Shown: positions 25,429-34,599, counted from the first letter of the stretch. The stretch: DNA of 64,000 nucleotides from G965250275 sp965250275 (GCA_965250275.1 OZ252297.1:2852001-2916000); one strand, 5' to 3'. Numbers and translations: made by a program. Notes: a model not told the origin generated them from the sequence alone.

Positions 25429-25647
25429 ATGCAACCACCCTTTGACCTGAACGTGATGCGGATGCGAACGGCACGGGCACCGCAGGAATTACTGGCGGAA
25501 GCCACGGCGGCGCGTCTTCTGTCGAAGACTCGAAAGGACCAGATCTCAAAAGGAGGTCTTAGCCATCGTCTTTCGTCGATGTTCGCTTCCCTGACGGAGG
25601 CCGCATCGGGCATTCTGAAGTCACAAACCCCTGGCCGCGCGACCTGA
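25429..25647 (+). CDS. Small hypothetical protein
   Basis: A 72-residue ORF with a good ribosome site (GGAGG, eight bases before ATG). It is basic and ends GILKSQTPGRAT, with no recognisable domain. It lies between the winged-helix hydrolase (divergent) and a MarR gene. Supported only by its start signal and reading frame. Confidence 0.4.
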   Translation: MQPPFDLNVMRMRTARAPQELLAEATAARLLSKTRKDQISKGGLSHRLSSMFASLTEAASGILKSQTPGRAT

Positions 25648-25711
25648 CCGGCGAACCCTAACAATTCAATAATCCATGGCAGCCACACCCCCGCACTGCT
25701 AGGGAATGTGC

Positions 25712-26140
25712 ATGGATTTTGACCACATGGATTCCGCGGGATATCTGGTGAATCACATCGCCCGATTGTTTGCTGACGGGTTGCGCAAGCGCGTGGAACC
25801 ACTGGGCATTGTTCCCGGTCAGTTCCCGGCCCTGCTGGAGCTTTGGATCAAGGACGGCCAAACGCAAAAGCAGTTGGTTGAGAAGCTGGACATCGAGCAG
25901 GCGACGCTGGCCAATACCTTGGCACGCATGGAACGGGACGGGTTGATCGTACGGACCCAACACCCCGAGGACGGGCGCGCGCGGATCGTCCACCTGACCG
26001 ACAAGGCCAAAGCCATCCGCGATGCCGCGTACGCCGCGGCCACAGAAACAAATGCAATCGCCATGTCCAGCCTGTCGGAGGAGGAGCAAAAGCAGTTCGT
26101 CGACTTCATGCAGCGCATCATTCGAACGTTGCGGGCCTGA
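25712..26140 (+). CDS. MarR-family transcriptional regulator
   Basis: A 142-residue winged-helix dimer: AGYLVNHIARLFADGLRKRV, QKQLVEKLDIEQATLANTLA (recognition helix), MERDGLIVRTQHPEDGRARI (wing). MarR proteins usually respond to phenolic ligands or oxidants. Two in-frame ATGs exist (25706 and 25712); AGGGA is correctly spaced only for the second. Target genes are not evident; the CPT-like kinase gene follows 103 bases downstream. Confidence 0.9.
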   Translation: MDFDHMDSAGYLVNHIARLFADGLRKRVEPLGIVPGQFPALLELWIKDGQTQKQLVEKLDIEQATLANTLARMERDGLIVRTQHPEDGRARIVHLTDKAKAIRDAAYAAATETNAIAMSSLSEEEQKQFVDFMQRIIRTLRA

Positions 26141-26243
26141 TCCGCTTCTTTTTGCTAGGGGCGCGAACAGCCCGCGGCCACCCTTCCGTTCGGATGTCGC
26201 TTTCGCATAAAAGCGGAAGCTCGCAGCTTTTAAGGACATCGCG

Positions 26244-26786
26244 ATGGCAGATCAGATCATCATTTTGCACGGACCGTCAAGCAGCGGCAAAACCACGTTG
26301 GCGACCGCGCTGCAAAACACGGTCGAGCTTCCTTTCTGGCGGTTCTCGATTGACCATTTGCGCGATGGTGGCGTGCTGCCGATGGCGCGGCTGAACGCAG
26401 GAGATTTCCGCTGGTCCGATATTCGGAAACCGGTTTTCGACGGGTTTCACCGCTCCCTGGCGGCCTGTGCAGAAGCAGGCAACAACATGATTGTAGAGCA
26501 TATTTTTGATACGCCGGGCTGGGTTGACGACCTCAAGCATTTGCTCACACCCTTTGATGTGTTCTTTGTGGGTGTGCACTGCGATGTTGTTGAGTTGCAG
26601 CGGCGCGAGCGGGCGCGCGCTGACCGTCCCATTGGGAGCGCGGCACGCGATTTTCAGACGGTTCATGCAGGCCGCGTCTACGATGTCGAAGTCGACGGGA
26701 TGCAAGACGTGCAACAGAACGCGCAGTTCATTCTCGAGCAATGGCGTTCGGGGCGTCGGGTGTCAGAGTTTGCACACGAAGCATGA
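26244..26786 (+). CDS. Chloramphenicol phosphotransferase-like P-loop kinase
   Basis: A 180-residue protein with Walker A ILHGPSSSGKTTLA at 7-20, FSIDHLRDGGVLP, VEHIFDTPGWVDDL and GVHCDVVELQRRERAR, the pattern of the CPT-like family. Family members phosphorylate hydroxyls of small molecules; a resistance role is only one option, as most members are uncharacterised. AAGGA precedes the ATG. Confidence 0.82.
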   Translation: MADQIIILHGPSSSGKTTLATALQNTVELPFWRFSIDHLRDGGVLPMARLNAGDFRWSDIRKPVFDGFHRSLAACAEAGNNMIVEHIFDTPGWVDDLKHLLTPFDVFFVGVHCDVVELQRRERARADRPIGSAARDFQTVHAGRVYDVEVDGMQDVQQNAQFILEQWRSGRRVSEFAHEA

Positions 26787-26818
26787 CGCCCATCCCGCCC
26801 TGCACACTTCGAAATGCA

Positions 26819-27502
26819 TCAGCACGGACTTGCATTCAACGTCTGACGCTCGTTGAGCAGTTCCGAGATGTTGGCATCCAGAATACCGGTGCTGATGTTC
26901 CCGAACAAAACCTGGCGGCCGTCATTTAGAATATAGGTCGGGCTGCCCCGCACATGCATTTCGGCACCGAGCTCGTAGTCCGCCGCCAACGTCGCGATCG
27001 CTTCGCCCGTTTCGATCTTGGAGCAGATGTCATCGAAACTGACGCCAAGTGCCTCGCTGATATCCCTCTGCACAGCCCAGTCCGAAACATCCCTCGCTTC
27101 TGCAAAAAAAGCCGACCGAAGAGCGGCCACGGCCCGATAGCCCGCCCTGTCTTGGAATGGCACGTTCACGGATTCGTTGGCCACAATCTCCAACGCTTTT
27201 ACAAAAAGATGCGGGCTGGCGGACGATTTCGGCCGCGTCGTGGTCCAGGTGTTGTCGTTCAGAGCAACCCCCGGAAACCCACCGACTACCTCTCGGACAT
27301 GGGCCGCGTAGGCATCAAACCCGCCGCGGGCGCCCCACACTTTCTCAATCTTTCCATGTGCGTCGGGAAACACTGAACAAAACCGGGTTTCGATTTCTAT
27401 TTGCGGGCCAAACTTGTCGACGATGTTTTGCAGGTTGCTTTGCCCCAGATAGGCCCAGACACACAGGATGTCAGAGAAATGAACAATGTTTAACCCTGGC
27501 AC
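26819..27502 (-). CDS. DsbA-like thioredoxin-fold oxidoreductase family protein
   Basis: A 227-residue cytosolic protein with the DsbA/HCCA-isomerase fold: NIVHFSDILCVWAYLGQ near residue 3, then helical insertion, and VRGSPTYILNDGRQVLFGN with the cis-Pro near residue 195. The active site reads CVWA, so the second cysteine of CxxC is missing; a glutathione-dependent isomerase or transferase is more likely than a dithiol oxidase. The start is probably GTG at 27502, with GGAGG five bases upstream; a TTG at 27514 is possible. Confidence 0.78.
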   Translation of the reverse strand: MPGLNIVHFSDILCVWAYLGQSNLQNIVDKFGPQIEIETRFCSVFPDAHGKIEKVWGARGGFDAYAAHVREVVGGFPGVALNDNTWTTTRPKSSASPHLFVKALEIVANESVNVPFQDRAGYRAVAALRSAFFAEARDVSDWAVQRDISEALGVSFDDICSKIETGEAIATLAADYELGAEMHVRGSPTYILNDGRQVLFGNISTGILDANISELLNERQTLNASPC

Positions 27503-27636
27503 AGGCGCCTCCAATTTCGATGCATCTTAGACTTCGAATGCGACCGTAGCCGCTCACTAAGGCTATGCAACAGGGCGACGTGATGCCCCGCGTTTCTCAA
27601 GTGCGCATTCAGCCGCTTCTGGTGCTGGTCGTCAGG

Positions 27637-28566
27637 CTACAGGCGCGGCACAGGTGGAAGCGCCTTGGCTTCGCGCACGATCAGCGAACGGACCCAACGT
27701 GATAAGCTGGACCTGTCGGTCGCGGCCGCCCAATACATATGCTCGGCCATGCTCGTATCGAAATCGAAAGGGACCAGCGCCACCCGATCCTGATTGCGGA
27801 TCGCCACACGCGACGGCAACGCCGCGACCAAATCAGTGCCATCAATGATCTCTGCGAAGGATTGTGCCGTTGTGCTGATGACCGCCTTGCGCAGCGAAAC
27901 GCCCTGGGAACTTGCGTACCGGAAATGCGCCTGTTGCCATCCCGGCTTCGGTTCGAAATGCACGTGGTCAAGTTCCTTGATGTCATCCAGCGTCAGCTTC
28001 TTCTTGGCGGCCAGAGGATGGGACGGGTCCAGCATACAAAGATGGTAGTCGCGGGTCAGATATTGATTGGCGAATATGCCGCTGTCCGAAATCTGTTGTG
28101 GCCCAAGATAGAGGTCCACCTCTCCGTTCACCAGAGCGTCGCGCACGGACCACCCAAAGTCGAAATTCAACAAAAGCCGCACGGACGGTGCCTGAGCGCG
28201 CATGGCCCGGATGACGGGCGGCAGCGTGATCTCGCTTTCGTATCTCGACGTCATAATCGAGATGTCGCCGGTCGCACTTGCTGGATCGAACTGCTGCTCA
28301 CCCCGGATGTTCTCCGCTTCCGCTAGAATGCGCTCCACCGCTTGCATCAGGTCATGACAATGATCCGTCGGCGCAATAGAACCGCCTTGTTTGACAAACA
28401 GCGGGTCAGCCGCGGCCTTTCTGACCCTCTCCACGGTATAGCTGACTGATGAGGGATTCATCCCCAGCTCGGCTGCGGCCGCGGAAAATGACCGGTGTCG
28501 ATAGACCAAACGCAGCGTTCGGAGCGCCGCAAAATCAAGTGCCAGTATCTCTCGGATCGTAGACAT
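27637..28566 (-). CDS. LysR-family transcriptional regulator
   Basis: A 309-residue LysR protein: DFAALRTLRLVYRHRSFSAA and AELGMNPSSVSYTVERVRKA form the winged helix, followed by a sensor domain (DISIMTSRYESEITLPPVIR, ALPSRVAIRNQDRVALVPFD). It is divergent from the sulfotransferase gene at 28698 with a 131-bp gap and may regulate it. Confidence 0.9.
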   Translation of the reverse strand: MSTIREILALDFAALRTLRLVYRHRSFSAAAAELGMNPSSVSYTVERVRKAAADPLFVKQGGSIAPTDHCHDLMQAVERILAEAENIRGEQQFDPASATGDISIMTSRYESEITLPPVIRAMRAQAPSVRLLLNFDFGWSVRDALVNGEVDLYLGPQQISDSGIFANQYLTRDYHLCMLDPSHPLAAKKKLTLDDIKELDHVHFEPKPGWQQAHFRYASSQGVSLRKAVISTTAQSFAEIIDGTDLVAALPSRVAIRNQDRVALVPFDFDTSMAEHMYWAAATDRSSLSRWVRSLIVREAKALPPVPRL

Positions 28567-28697
28567 CCCAATGTTACACGCAAACGAGATTAAATTTATC
28601 CATCACGAGAACCAGTATGATTTGATTGTTCGATCTTGCAAGTTTTTCCATCATAGTCTCGAGAGACATCCCTGGGCAAAGAAACGGGAGCGGCTGG

Positions 28698-29291
28698 ATG
28701 ACGCTAAAAGTAATTGGAGCAGGTTTTGGCCGCACGGGGACTGAGAGTCTCAAACGTGCTCTGGAAACGCTTGGTCTGGGTCCGACCCACCACATGTACG
28801 AGGTCATGGATAGTCCGGTTCAGCGCGAGCGCTGGAACAGCTTCGCATCAACTGGAAAGGTAAGCTGGTCTGAACTGTTCGAGGGATTCACTAGTGCCGT
28901 GGACTGGCCGTCAGCGGCCTTTTGGCGTCAGACCATGGACTTTTTCCCTGATGCCAAGGTTGTTCTCTCGCATCGCCCGGCCGAGGAGTGGTGGAACAGC
29001 TTTTCCACCACGATCCGGACCGCACTTACAACCGGAAAGGACGTCGGTGGACTGGGTCACAAGGTCATCACCGAAGGGGTTTTTGGCGGAAATGTCGACG
29101 ACAAGGACCACGTCATCGGAATCTATAAGGCCTCGCTGGAAGAGGTTCGGCGAACCGTACCCGCAAACCGGTTGATCGATCTGCCGCTGGGCTCCGGATG
29201 GGAGCCGCTGTGTACTGGTCTTGGTGTGGCAGTACCAAACGAGCCTTATCCCTATGGAAACTCCCAATCCCAGTTTCGCGCCGCAGAGTGA
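28698..29291 (+). CDS. Sulfotransferase family protein
   Basis: A 197-residue P-loop protein. The PAPS-binding start KVIGAGFGRTGTESLKRALE, then GLGPTHHMYEV, DWPSAAFWRQTMDFFPDAKV and VVLSHRPAEEWWNSF (3'-phosphate loop region) are typical of the Sulfotransfer_4 family. It should move a sulfuryl group from PAPS to an unknown alcohol or amine. ATG at 28698 follows GGGAGCGG. Divergent from LysR. Confidence 0.87.
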   Translation: MTLKVIGAGFGRTGTESLKRALETLGLGPTHHMYEVMDSPVQRERWNSFASTGKVSWSELFEGFTSAVDWPSAAFWRQTMDFFPDAKVVLSHRPAEEWWNSFSTTIRTALTTGKDVGGLGHKVITEGVFGGNVDDKDHVIGIYKASLEEVRRTVPANRLIDLPLGSGWEPLCTGLGVAVPNEPYPYGNSQSQFRAAE

Positions 29292-29374
29292 CCCAGTCAC
29301 CGCGGGCTCCGCGCGCCATGTGCGGGCCGCTCTTCGCTCGAATGGGCTCGCGCCGCTCTTTCACGTTCCGCGAC

Positions 29375-30151
29375 TCAAAGTTTCACGGCACTCATCCGGT
29401 AATAGGTGAGCGAGAAGAAGAAGCGCCCGTCGCGCGCAAGTTCGACTTGTTCGTCAAACCACGCCGTTACTTCCGTTTCGCTCATGTGACCGTTTTGAGC
29501 CGCGTAGCGTGACATCAAGTGCATCAGCATAAACGCAAGGCCGTCCGGCCGCAGGGTCACATCACAGAAGGTGAACGGGACAACTTCGATGGCGCCAAAT
29601 CCTGCGGCTTGGGCCAGTTCGGGCCAGAGCGCAGCAACACGCGCTTCGACATAGTGGTGGTCCCATGCCGCCTGAACTTTCCGCATGCGGTCTTCGTCGT
29701 CCGAGCGCCAATCGAGCGTCTTGCAGCCCGTATCGACCGCAACAAATCGCCCACCCTTGCGCAAGACGCGATGTGCCTCCGTCAGAGCCGCGGGAATATC
29801 CGACAGATACTCCAGCACTTGGACCGCGGCAGCCTTGTCCGCTTCGCCATCCCGCAAGGGAAGCTGATCCGCGACACCATCTTCGATCCGGACCTGTGGG
29901 TACCCTGCGCAGCGGGACATTGCCATAGATCTCATGTCATCGCTGGGGTCAACGCCCACTACACGCCCCGTCGCACCGACGGCGCGCGCAATCTCTTCCG
30001 TCAGAAGCCCGTTCCCACACCCTATGTCGGCAACAGTGTCGCCTTCTGAAAGGTGCAGCGCGTCAAATGCCTTACGCCTGCGCCGGCTGATATCTGCGCC
30101 TTGATAGGCAATCTCGAGGAGTTTGGTGGTTTCGTCGTCAAACTTTAACAT
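29375..30151 (-). CDS. Class I SAM-dependent methyltransferase
   Basis: A 258-residue methyltransferase. Motif I is VADIGCGNGLLTEEIARAVG, followed by VVGVDPSDDMRSMA, DGVADQLPLRDGEADKAA and EAHRVLRKGGRFVAVDTG, the UbiE/Methyltransf_11 pattern. The substrate is not evident. The ATG at 30151 (MLKFDDETTKL) replaces an ORF start 18 residues upstream. Convergent with the sulfotransferase gene. Confidence 0.87.
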   Translation of the reverse strand: MLKFDDETTKLLEIAYQGADISRRRRKAFDALHLSEGDTVADIGCGNGLLTEEIARAVGATGRVVGVDPSDDMRSMAMSRCAGYPQVRIEDGVADQLPLRDGEADKAAAVQVLEYLSDIPAALTEAHRVLRKGGRFVAVDTGCKTLDWRSDDEDRMRKVQAAWDHHYVEARVAALWPELAQAAGFGAIEVVPFTFCDVTLRPDGLAFMLMHLMSRYAAQNGHMSETEVTAWFDEQVELARDGRFFFSLTYYRMSAVKL

Positions 30152-30234
30152 GCCCCACAAATACCGGCTTTGACTTGTTCGCGAAACACCAAGCAATGGG
30201 CGCAAGTCTCTTTGAGCTGTTCAATTCGCGGTTT

Positions 30235-30411
30235 CTAGAATTGCTTGAAGACCGGCCCCGCCTTGGAAAGCGTTGCCCACATTCGGCAAGTCGGATCCTC
30301 ACCACAACGTCCCATCGATCGCGATTGACACTCCAGCGGTCTTCGCGCTTCGTCTTTCGTGTCCGTGCTACGGCCAAACCCTATGAAGCCTAGAATTGCG
30401 GTTCTGATCAT
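30235..30411 (-). CDS. Possible small protein (58 residues)
   Basis: Inside the 425-bp gap between the methyltransferase and GlxA genes. The ORF starts MIRTAILGFIGFGRSTDTKD with an ideal GGAGGA six bases before ATG; the first 13 residues are hydrophobic, the rest basic with three Cys. No family recognised. The rest of the gap (30152-30234, 30412-30576) shows nothing clear beyond the likely promoters of the flanking genes. Confidence 0.35.
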   Translation of the reverse strand: MIRTAILGFIGFGRSTDTKDEARRPLECQSRSMGRCGEDPTCRMWATLSKAGPVFKQF

Positions 30412-30576
30412 CACGCGTCCTCCATGCGAACCATGGCGGCACAATGGTTCCGCGGCACAAAACACCGTGAGGGGCAAACAAACCCAAAGGAGGGCAAATC
30501 AACCAATCTCACTTGATACAAAGGCGATTGGGCCACAGACTGCGATCTCAATTCGTCGCAAAACGATCGCATGTAG

Positions 30577-31596
30577 ATGAAAAGGCCAATCCAGATTCAG
30601 CTCGTCGCCACGCCGCATGTCAGCGCATCAAGCCTCTTTGGGCTATATGACACCTTGACGGCAGCCGGACGTGACTGGGAATACCTTGTCAGCGGAGAAA
30701 CCGCAGACCCCGTCTTTGACGTGAGGCTTGTCGGGCCAAGCGACGAACCTTTTGCGTGCGGGAACGGGTTGCAGATCGTTCCCGATGTCACGTTTCGGAA
30801 CGCAAAACGCGCGGACATCGTGGTTGTTCCTGGCCTCAATCTGTCCCCGGTCGACCGTATCGAGCGGGCAGACCACCCTGCCCTCTGCTGGCTGGAGGCG
30901 CAGGCCGACCAGGGCGTCCGGGTTGTTTCCGCCTGCACTGGCGCAGTGCTGCTGGCGGAAATCGGTTTGCTTGATGGCGTTGACGCCACGACTCATTGGG
31001 GTTTCAGCGCTTTGTTCCGCAGACACTATCCGGAGGTGCGGCTTCGTCTCGACCGGGGGCTTTGCTTCGCAGATGCTGGCCATGGTGTGGTTACTTCCGG
31101 CGGGACCACAGGTTGGCAAGAGCTGGCCCTGTTTCTGATCACCAACTATGGCGGCGCGCAGAGGGCGGCGAAAACTGCCAAGGTCTGGCTCATGGCCGAC
31201 CGTGGTGAAATGCAGGCCCCTTTCACATCCCTGGTGAGCAGGCACCCGCATTCCGACGCAGCCATTGCATCAACACAAACCTGGCTGGGCGACCACTATG
31301 CCGCAGCGAACCCTGTTGCCGAAATGGTGCGAGTGTCCGGATTGGCCCCAACCACATTTGCGCGCCGGTTCCGATCGGCGACCGGTTTGAGCCCGCTGGA
31401 CTATGTCCATGCCCTGCGGGTCGAAGAGGCACGGCAACTGTTGGAAACCACCGACGATGCCGTGGCCTCAATAGGTGAAGACGTGGGCTACTCGGACATC
31501 GCGTCGTTCCGGAAGCTCTTCAAACGTCGAACCGGGCTGACGCCCGCCGAGCACAGACGAATGTTTGGCACGGCAAGGTTCGCGCGATACACCTGA
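30577..31596 (+). CDS. GlxA-family AraC-type regulator
   Basis: A 339-residue regulator. Residues 1-190 are a DJ-1/PfpI-like amidotransferase fold (RADIVVVPGLNLSP, GVRVVSACTGAVLLAEIGLL with Cys at the elbow), residues 225-330 an AraC helix-turn-helix pair (MVRVSGLAPTTFARRFRSAT, IGEDVGYSDIASFRKLFKRR). Related proteins control glycine betaine, carnitine or arginine use. It has no adjacent target gene on its strand. Confidence 0.9.
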   Translation: MKRPIQIQLVATPHVSASSLFGLYDTLTAAGRDWEYLVSGETADPVFDVRLVGPSDEPFACGNGLQIVPDVTFRNAKRADIVVVPGLNLSPVDRIERADHPALCWLEAQADQGVRVVSACTGAVLLAEIGLLDGVDATTHWGFSALFRRHYPEVRLRLDRGLCFADAGHGVVTSGGTTGWQELALFLITNYGGAQRAAKTAKVWLMADRGEMQAPFTSLVSRHPHSDAAIASTQTWLGDHYAAANPVAEMVRVSGLAPTTFARRFRSATGLSPLDYVHALRVEEARQLLETTDDAVASIGEDVGYSDIASFRKLFKRRTGLTPAEHRRMFGTARFARYT

Positions 31597-31727
31597 TACT
31601 CGGCTCAGGAAAATTTGAAGAGCTTTTGTGCGATGGGTGCGAATGCACTCCTTCTCCACAGGAATGGTGGCCCCAGGTCAGCGCCAGCCACAAAATCAGC
31701 GATCGAACCCATCGCGCAGCACGTCTC

Positions 31728-32504
31728 TCAAACGTTGCGCTCAAGCCACTCCAACGCCTTCCCGGCAGTCTGCGGCCATGAGTCGTCGAACTGCAGGTAA
31801 TGACAAGCGCCGTCAACCGCGAGGAAATCTGCGGTTTTGTAGCGGCTCGCCATGGTCCTGGCCGTGCTGGTCGCGACGGCCTTGTCCTCAGTGCCCGAGA
31901 CAAAAAGCAAAGGACAGGTCACCGTCGAAGGATCGATCCGCGTGGTCTGACGCGCATCAAACATCCAGAAGACGAACTCAAAGAGCACCTGACCGGATTC
32001 GGTACCAAGACGGGCATGAATGTCCCGCTGCAGACCTTCGGGCAAGGTGTTCAGCCCATACGTCGCCAGAAGCTCCAAATCTTGTCCGAGCGCGTTTTCC
32101 CAGAACGCACCAGACGAGATGAAGAGTTTTCCCAGGTCCCGCTCGCCCTCCGTCGTGGCCAAGACACCGTTCATCACGCTGCTGTTGAGCAGAATACCGG
32201 CTCTGATTGCGCCTTCGGCCGCAAGAAGCTGTGCAACGACACCGCCAAGGGAGTGGCCGACGACAATCGGCGCCTGTCCGATGTCTTTGATCGCTTGCCG
32301 GGCATCCTCTACATAATCCGCGATGCTCAATCCGATCAGCTTGCTGTCGCGTTCGGGACCGGCTGGAAGGTCATGGTAGCGGTAGGTCAGGCTGTGGCAG
32401 GTAAAACCGGAGGCCTCGAAGGAGGCCCGAACATTTTGCATTGTCCACTCCGAGGCATTCGTGCCCGTCAACAGAAGAACCGGCGGTCTGGACTCGTCTG
32501 ACAT
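31728..32504 (-). CDS. Alpha/beta hydrolase
   Basis: A 258-residue hydrolase starting MSDESRPPVLLLTGTNASEW. The nucleophile elbow is VVGHSLGGVVAQLLAAEG, Asp in LFVSGTEDKAVATSTAR, His in AVDGACHYLQFDDSW. The substrate is unknown. AAAGGATGG precedes the ATG at 32504. Confidence 0.87.
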   Translation of the reverse strand: MSDESRPPVLLLTGTNASEWTMQNVRASFEASGFTCHSLTYRYHDLPAGPERDSKLIGLSIADYVEDARQAIKDIGQAPIVVGHSLGGVVAQLLAAEGAIRAGILLNSSVMNGVLATTEGERDLGKLFISSGAFWENALGQDLELLATYGLNTLPEGLQRDIHARLGTESGQVLFEFVFWMFDARQTTRIDPSTVTCPLLFVSGTEDKAVATSTARTMASRYKTADFLAVDGACHYLQFDDSWPQTAGKALEWLERNV

Positions 32505-32836
32505 AGACCATCCTTTCAAACAGCTTCAGGAGACGGACGCAGCGCCGTCGTTCAACGCAGCCAGTGTTTATGAATCCTTGGCTCACCACAAGACAGCTGA
32601 CGTTCGCTTCGTCCGCGCACCCTCCAGTGTTCGGGGTAAAGGGAACGTATGCCTGTCAAGAAAAGGGGCATCCCTAGAGGGCTGTTTCGAGCGATGAGGT
32701 TCGATCAAAACCCGCCAGCTCCTCGCGAAACAAACTGGGGGTCAACAAATCTGCTCGGATTCTTGTAAGAAGTACTTGATATCAATATTCTTGCCAGACG
32801 CTTCGTGTTTTCACCGGTCTGCACAGGAACTTCAGA
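32505..32836. other. Intergenic region, 332 bp
   Basis: Divergent gap between the alpha/beta hydrolase (minus) and the sulfotransferase-like gene (plus). Short ORFs here have no ribosome site or recognisable content. It must hold both promoters, but no convincing pair of -35/-10 boxes stands out, and no repeat or hairpin was noticed. Confidence 0.6.
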
Positions 32837-33568
32837 ATGCCCAAACCTGTCGGCGTGAGCAGAGCGCCCTCGAAAGACTCTATCGAGTTTTTTCAAGTGT
32901 TTGGGGAACGTCGGTCAGGCACGAACTACGTCGCCGCTCTCCTGTCTCAAAACACCACGCTGAAAGAGGTCCATCGCTTCGGTTGGAAGCATGGATTGCC
33001 TTTGTATCCGGTTTTGCCGGCGTCTTGTCTGTTCGTGGTGGTACTGCGCGCGCCCATTGATTGGCTAAAAGCGCTCTACCGGGCACCATTTGAAGCTGCT
33101 CCAGACCTGCAAGCGCTTGAATTTCCGGCATTCATTCGGGCAGAATGGGAATCTCTCTACTCGCCCAGAAAGACCCGATGGCTCGGTCACGGATATGACC
33201 TCGACAACAGTTTCGGCCGCGGTGAAATTCTTCAGCTTGATCGACATCCGATCGAAGGCCGCCGGTACAAGAACGTGGTTGAGCTGAGAAACGTCAAGTT
33301 GGCCGGGCATCTTTCTTTTCTGGCCCGAGGTATCAACGCTGTGGTCGTGCGTTACGAAGACGTCAACCAGGATCCTGATCATCTTATGAAAGCCATCCGC
33401 GACACCTTTGATGTGCGGGTTCCCGACAAGACCCAGCCTTTGAAGAAGAGAGTTGGCCCCAAGTCGCCAAGAGATGATGCGAGGACGTATCTCTCGCTGG
33501 CGGATTTGAACCACATCAAAGAGCACTTGGACGTCGATCAGGAACTGCGCTGTGGTTACCGCCTGTAA
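32837..33568 (+). CDS. Sulfotransferase-like P-loop protein
   Basis: A 243-residue protein. FFQVFGERRSGTNYVAALLS resembles the PAPS-binding loop of sulfotransferases (RSGTNY), and VVLRAPIDWLKALYRAP resembles the 3'-phosphate segment; VVVRYEDVNQDPDHLMKAI is like the typical YEDL block. Overall divergent, so substrate is unknown and even the donor is inferred. Codon use looks less GC-biased than in the neighbours. Confidence 0.65.
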   Translation: MPKPVGVSRAPSKDSIEFFQVFGERRSGTNYVAALLSQNTTLKEVHRFGWKHGLPLYPVLPASCLFVVVLRAPIDWLKALYRAPFEAAPDLQALEFPAFIRAEWESLYSPRKTRWLGHGYDLDNSFGRGEILQLDRHPIEGRRYKNVVELRNVKLAGHLSFLARGINAVVVRYEDVNQDPDHLMKAIRDTFDVRVPDKTQPLKKRVGPKSPRDDARTYLSLADLNHIKEHLDVDQELRCGYRL

Positions 33569-33744
33569 CGGCCCTGGCCGGGACGTGAGGTTCGACGAAC
33601 ACACGGTGCCGCGTGGCAAAACGGCGAACGTTAGCCCGCCAATTTGACGGCGGGCTAACGAGACTTATCAACTTACTGCATAGACCGACGGTTCAGAACA
33701 GTTTTATTCTATCTTTTACAGTCACTTATAATCAGAAGTTATTG

Positions 33745-34434
33745 TCAGTCATCGGTGCTCAACGCACGCCAGATGACGCCACCCAGCGCACCCCCGATCA
33801 ACGGCGCAACCCAGAAGAGCCACAACTGCGCCAGCGCCGGGGAATCGGCGAAAAGTGCAACACCTGTGGACCGGGCCGGGTTGACCGAAGTGTTGGTGAC
33901 CGGGATCGAAATCAGGTGAATCAGAACCAGGCCCAGGCCGATGGCAATCGGCGCAAAACCCGCAGGCGCGCCTTTTGAAGTGGCGCCCAGAATGATGATC
34001 AGAAAGAAGGCCGTCAGCACGATCTCGATGATCAGCCCCGACATCATGGAGTACCCCTCCGGAGAGGCTTCACCATATCCGTTGGACGCAAAGCTCCCGA
34101 CCCCTTCAAAGCCCGGCGCACCAGAGACAATGATGTACAGCACGAGTGCTGCCAGAATGGCCCCGACCACTTGCGCGATCCAATATGGGATGATCTCGGC
34201 AGAACTGAATTTGCCCGCCACCATCAGGCCCAGCGACACTGCCGGATTGAAATGGCCGCCCGAGATATGCCCAACCGCAAAGGCCATGGTCAAAACTGTC
34301 AAACCGAACGCAAATGATACGCCCAGCCATCCAATGCCAACATCCGCCACGCCGGCTGCGAGGACGGCGCTGCCGCAACCGCCCAGAACCAACCAGAACG
34401 TGCCGATGAATTCTGCCAATAGTTTCTTGGTCAT
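33745..34434 (-). CDS. aqpZ: Aquaporin Z-like water channel
   Basis: A 229-residue six-helix membrane channel of the MIP family. Both half-helix motifs are present: GGHFNPAVSLG and SVNPARSTGVALF. GTFWLVLGGCGSAVLAAG is the conserved first helix. His and Arg of the selectivity filter (IPVTNTSVNPARS) favour water over glycerol. Single gene. Confidence 0.93.
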   Translation of the reverse strand: MTKKLLAEFIGTFWLVLGGCGSAVLAAGVADVGIGWLGVSFAFGLTVLTMAFAVGHISGGHFNPAVSLGLMVAGKFSSAEIIPYWIAQVVGAILAALVLYIIVSGAPGFEGVGSFASNGYGEASPEGYSMMSGLIIEIVLTAFFLIIILGATSKGAPAGFAPIAIGLGLVLIHLISIPVTNTSVNPARSTGVALFADSPALAQLWLFWVAPLIGGALGGVIWRALSTDD

Positions 34435-34538
34435 ATGCTTCTCCCTCGCATCTGATGCGCCGACGCTATCACCGATTTGTGTAGAAGCGAGGGAAAATTG
34501 ACCTCAATTGATACCGTTGCACGGTCAGGTGCAAAACT

Positions 34539-34599
34539 GTTCCCCCAAAGCGGGATTGACGATGTAACCCACTTTGGGGGAACCGGCATACCGTGCCGG
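34539..34599. repeat. Tandem palindromes between aqpZ and tig
   Basis: A perfect 12-bp inverted repeat (GTTCCCCCAAAG ... CTTTGGGGGAAC, 34539-34583, with three more paired bases after one mismatch) is followed at once by CCGGCA-TACCG-TGCCGG (34583-34599). Neither has a T-run. Confidence 0.6.

Noticed and set aside
34539..34599. Reading the aqpZ/tig palindromes as a terminator
   Set aside because: No T-run on either side; the tig terminator is the separate hairpin at 34714-34743.
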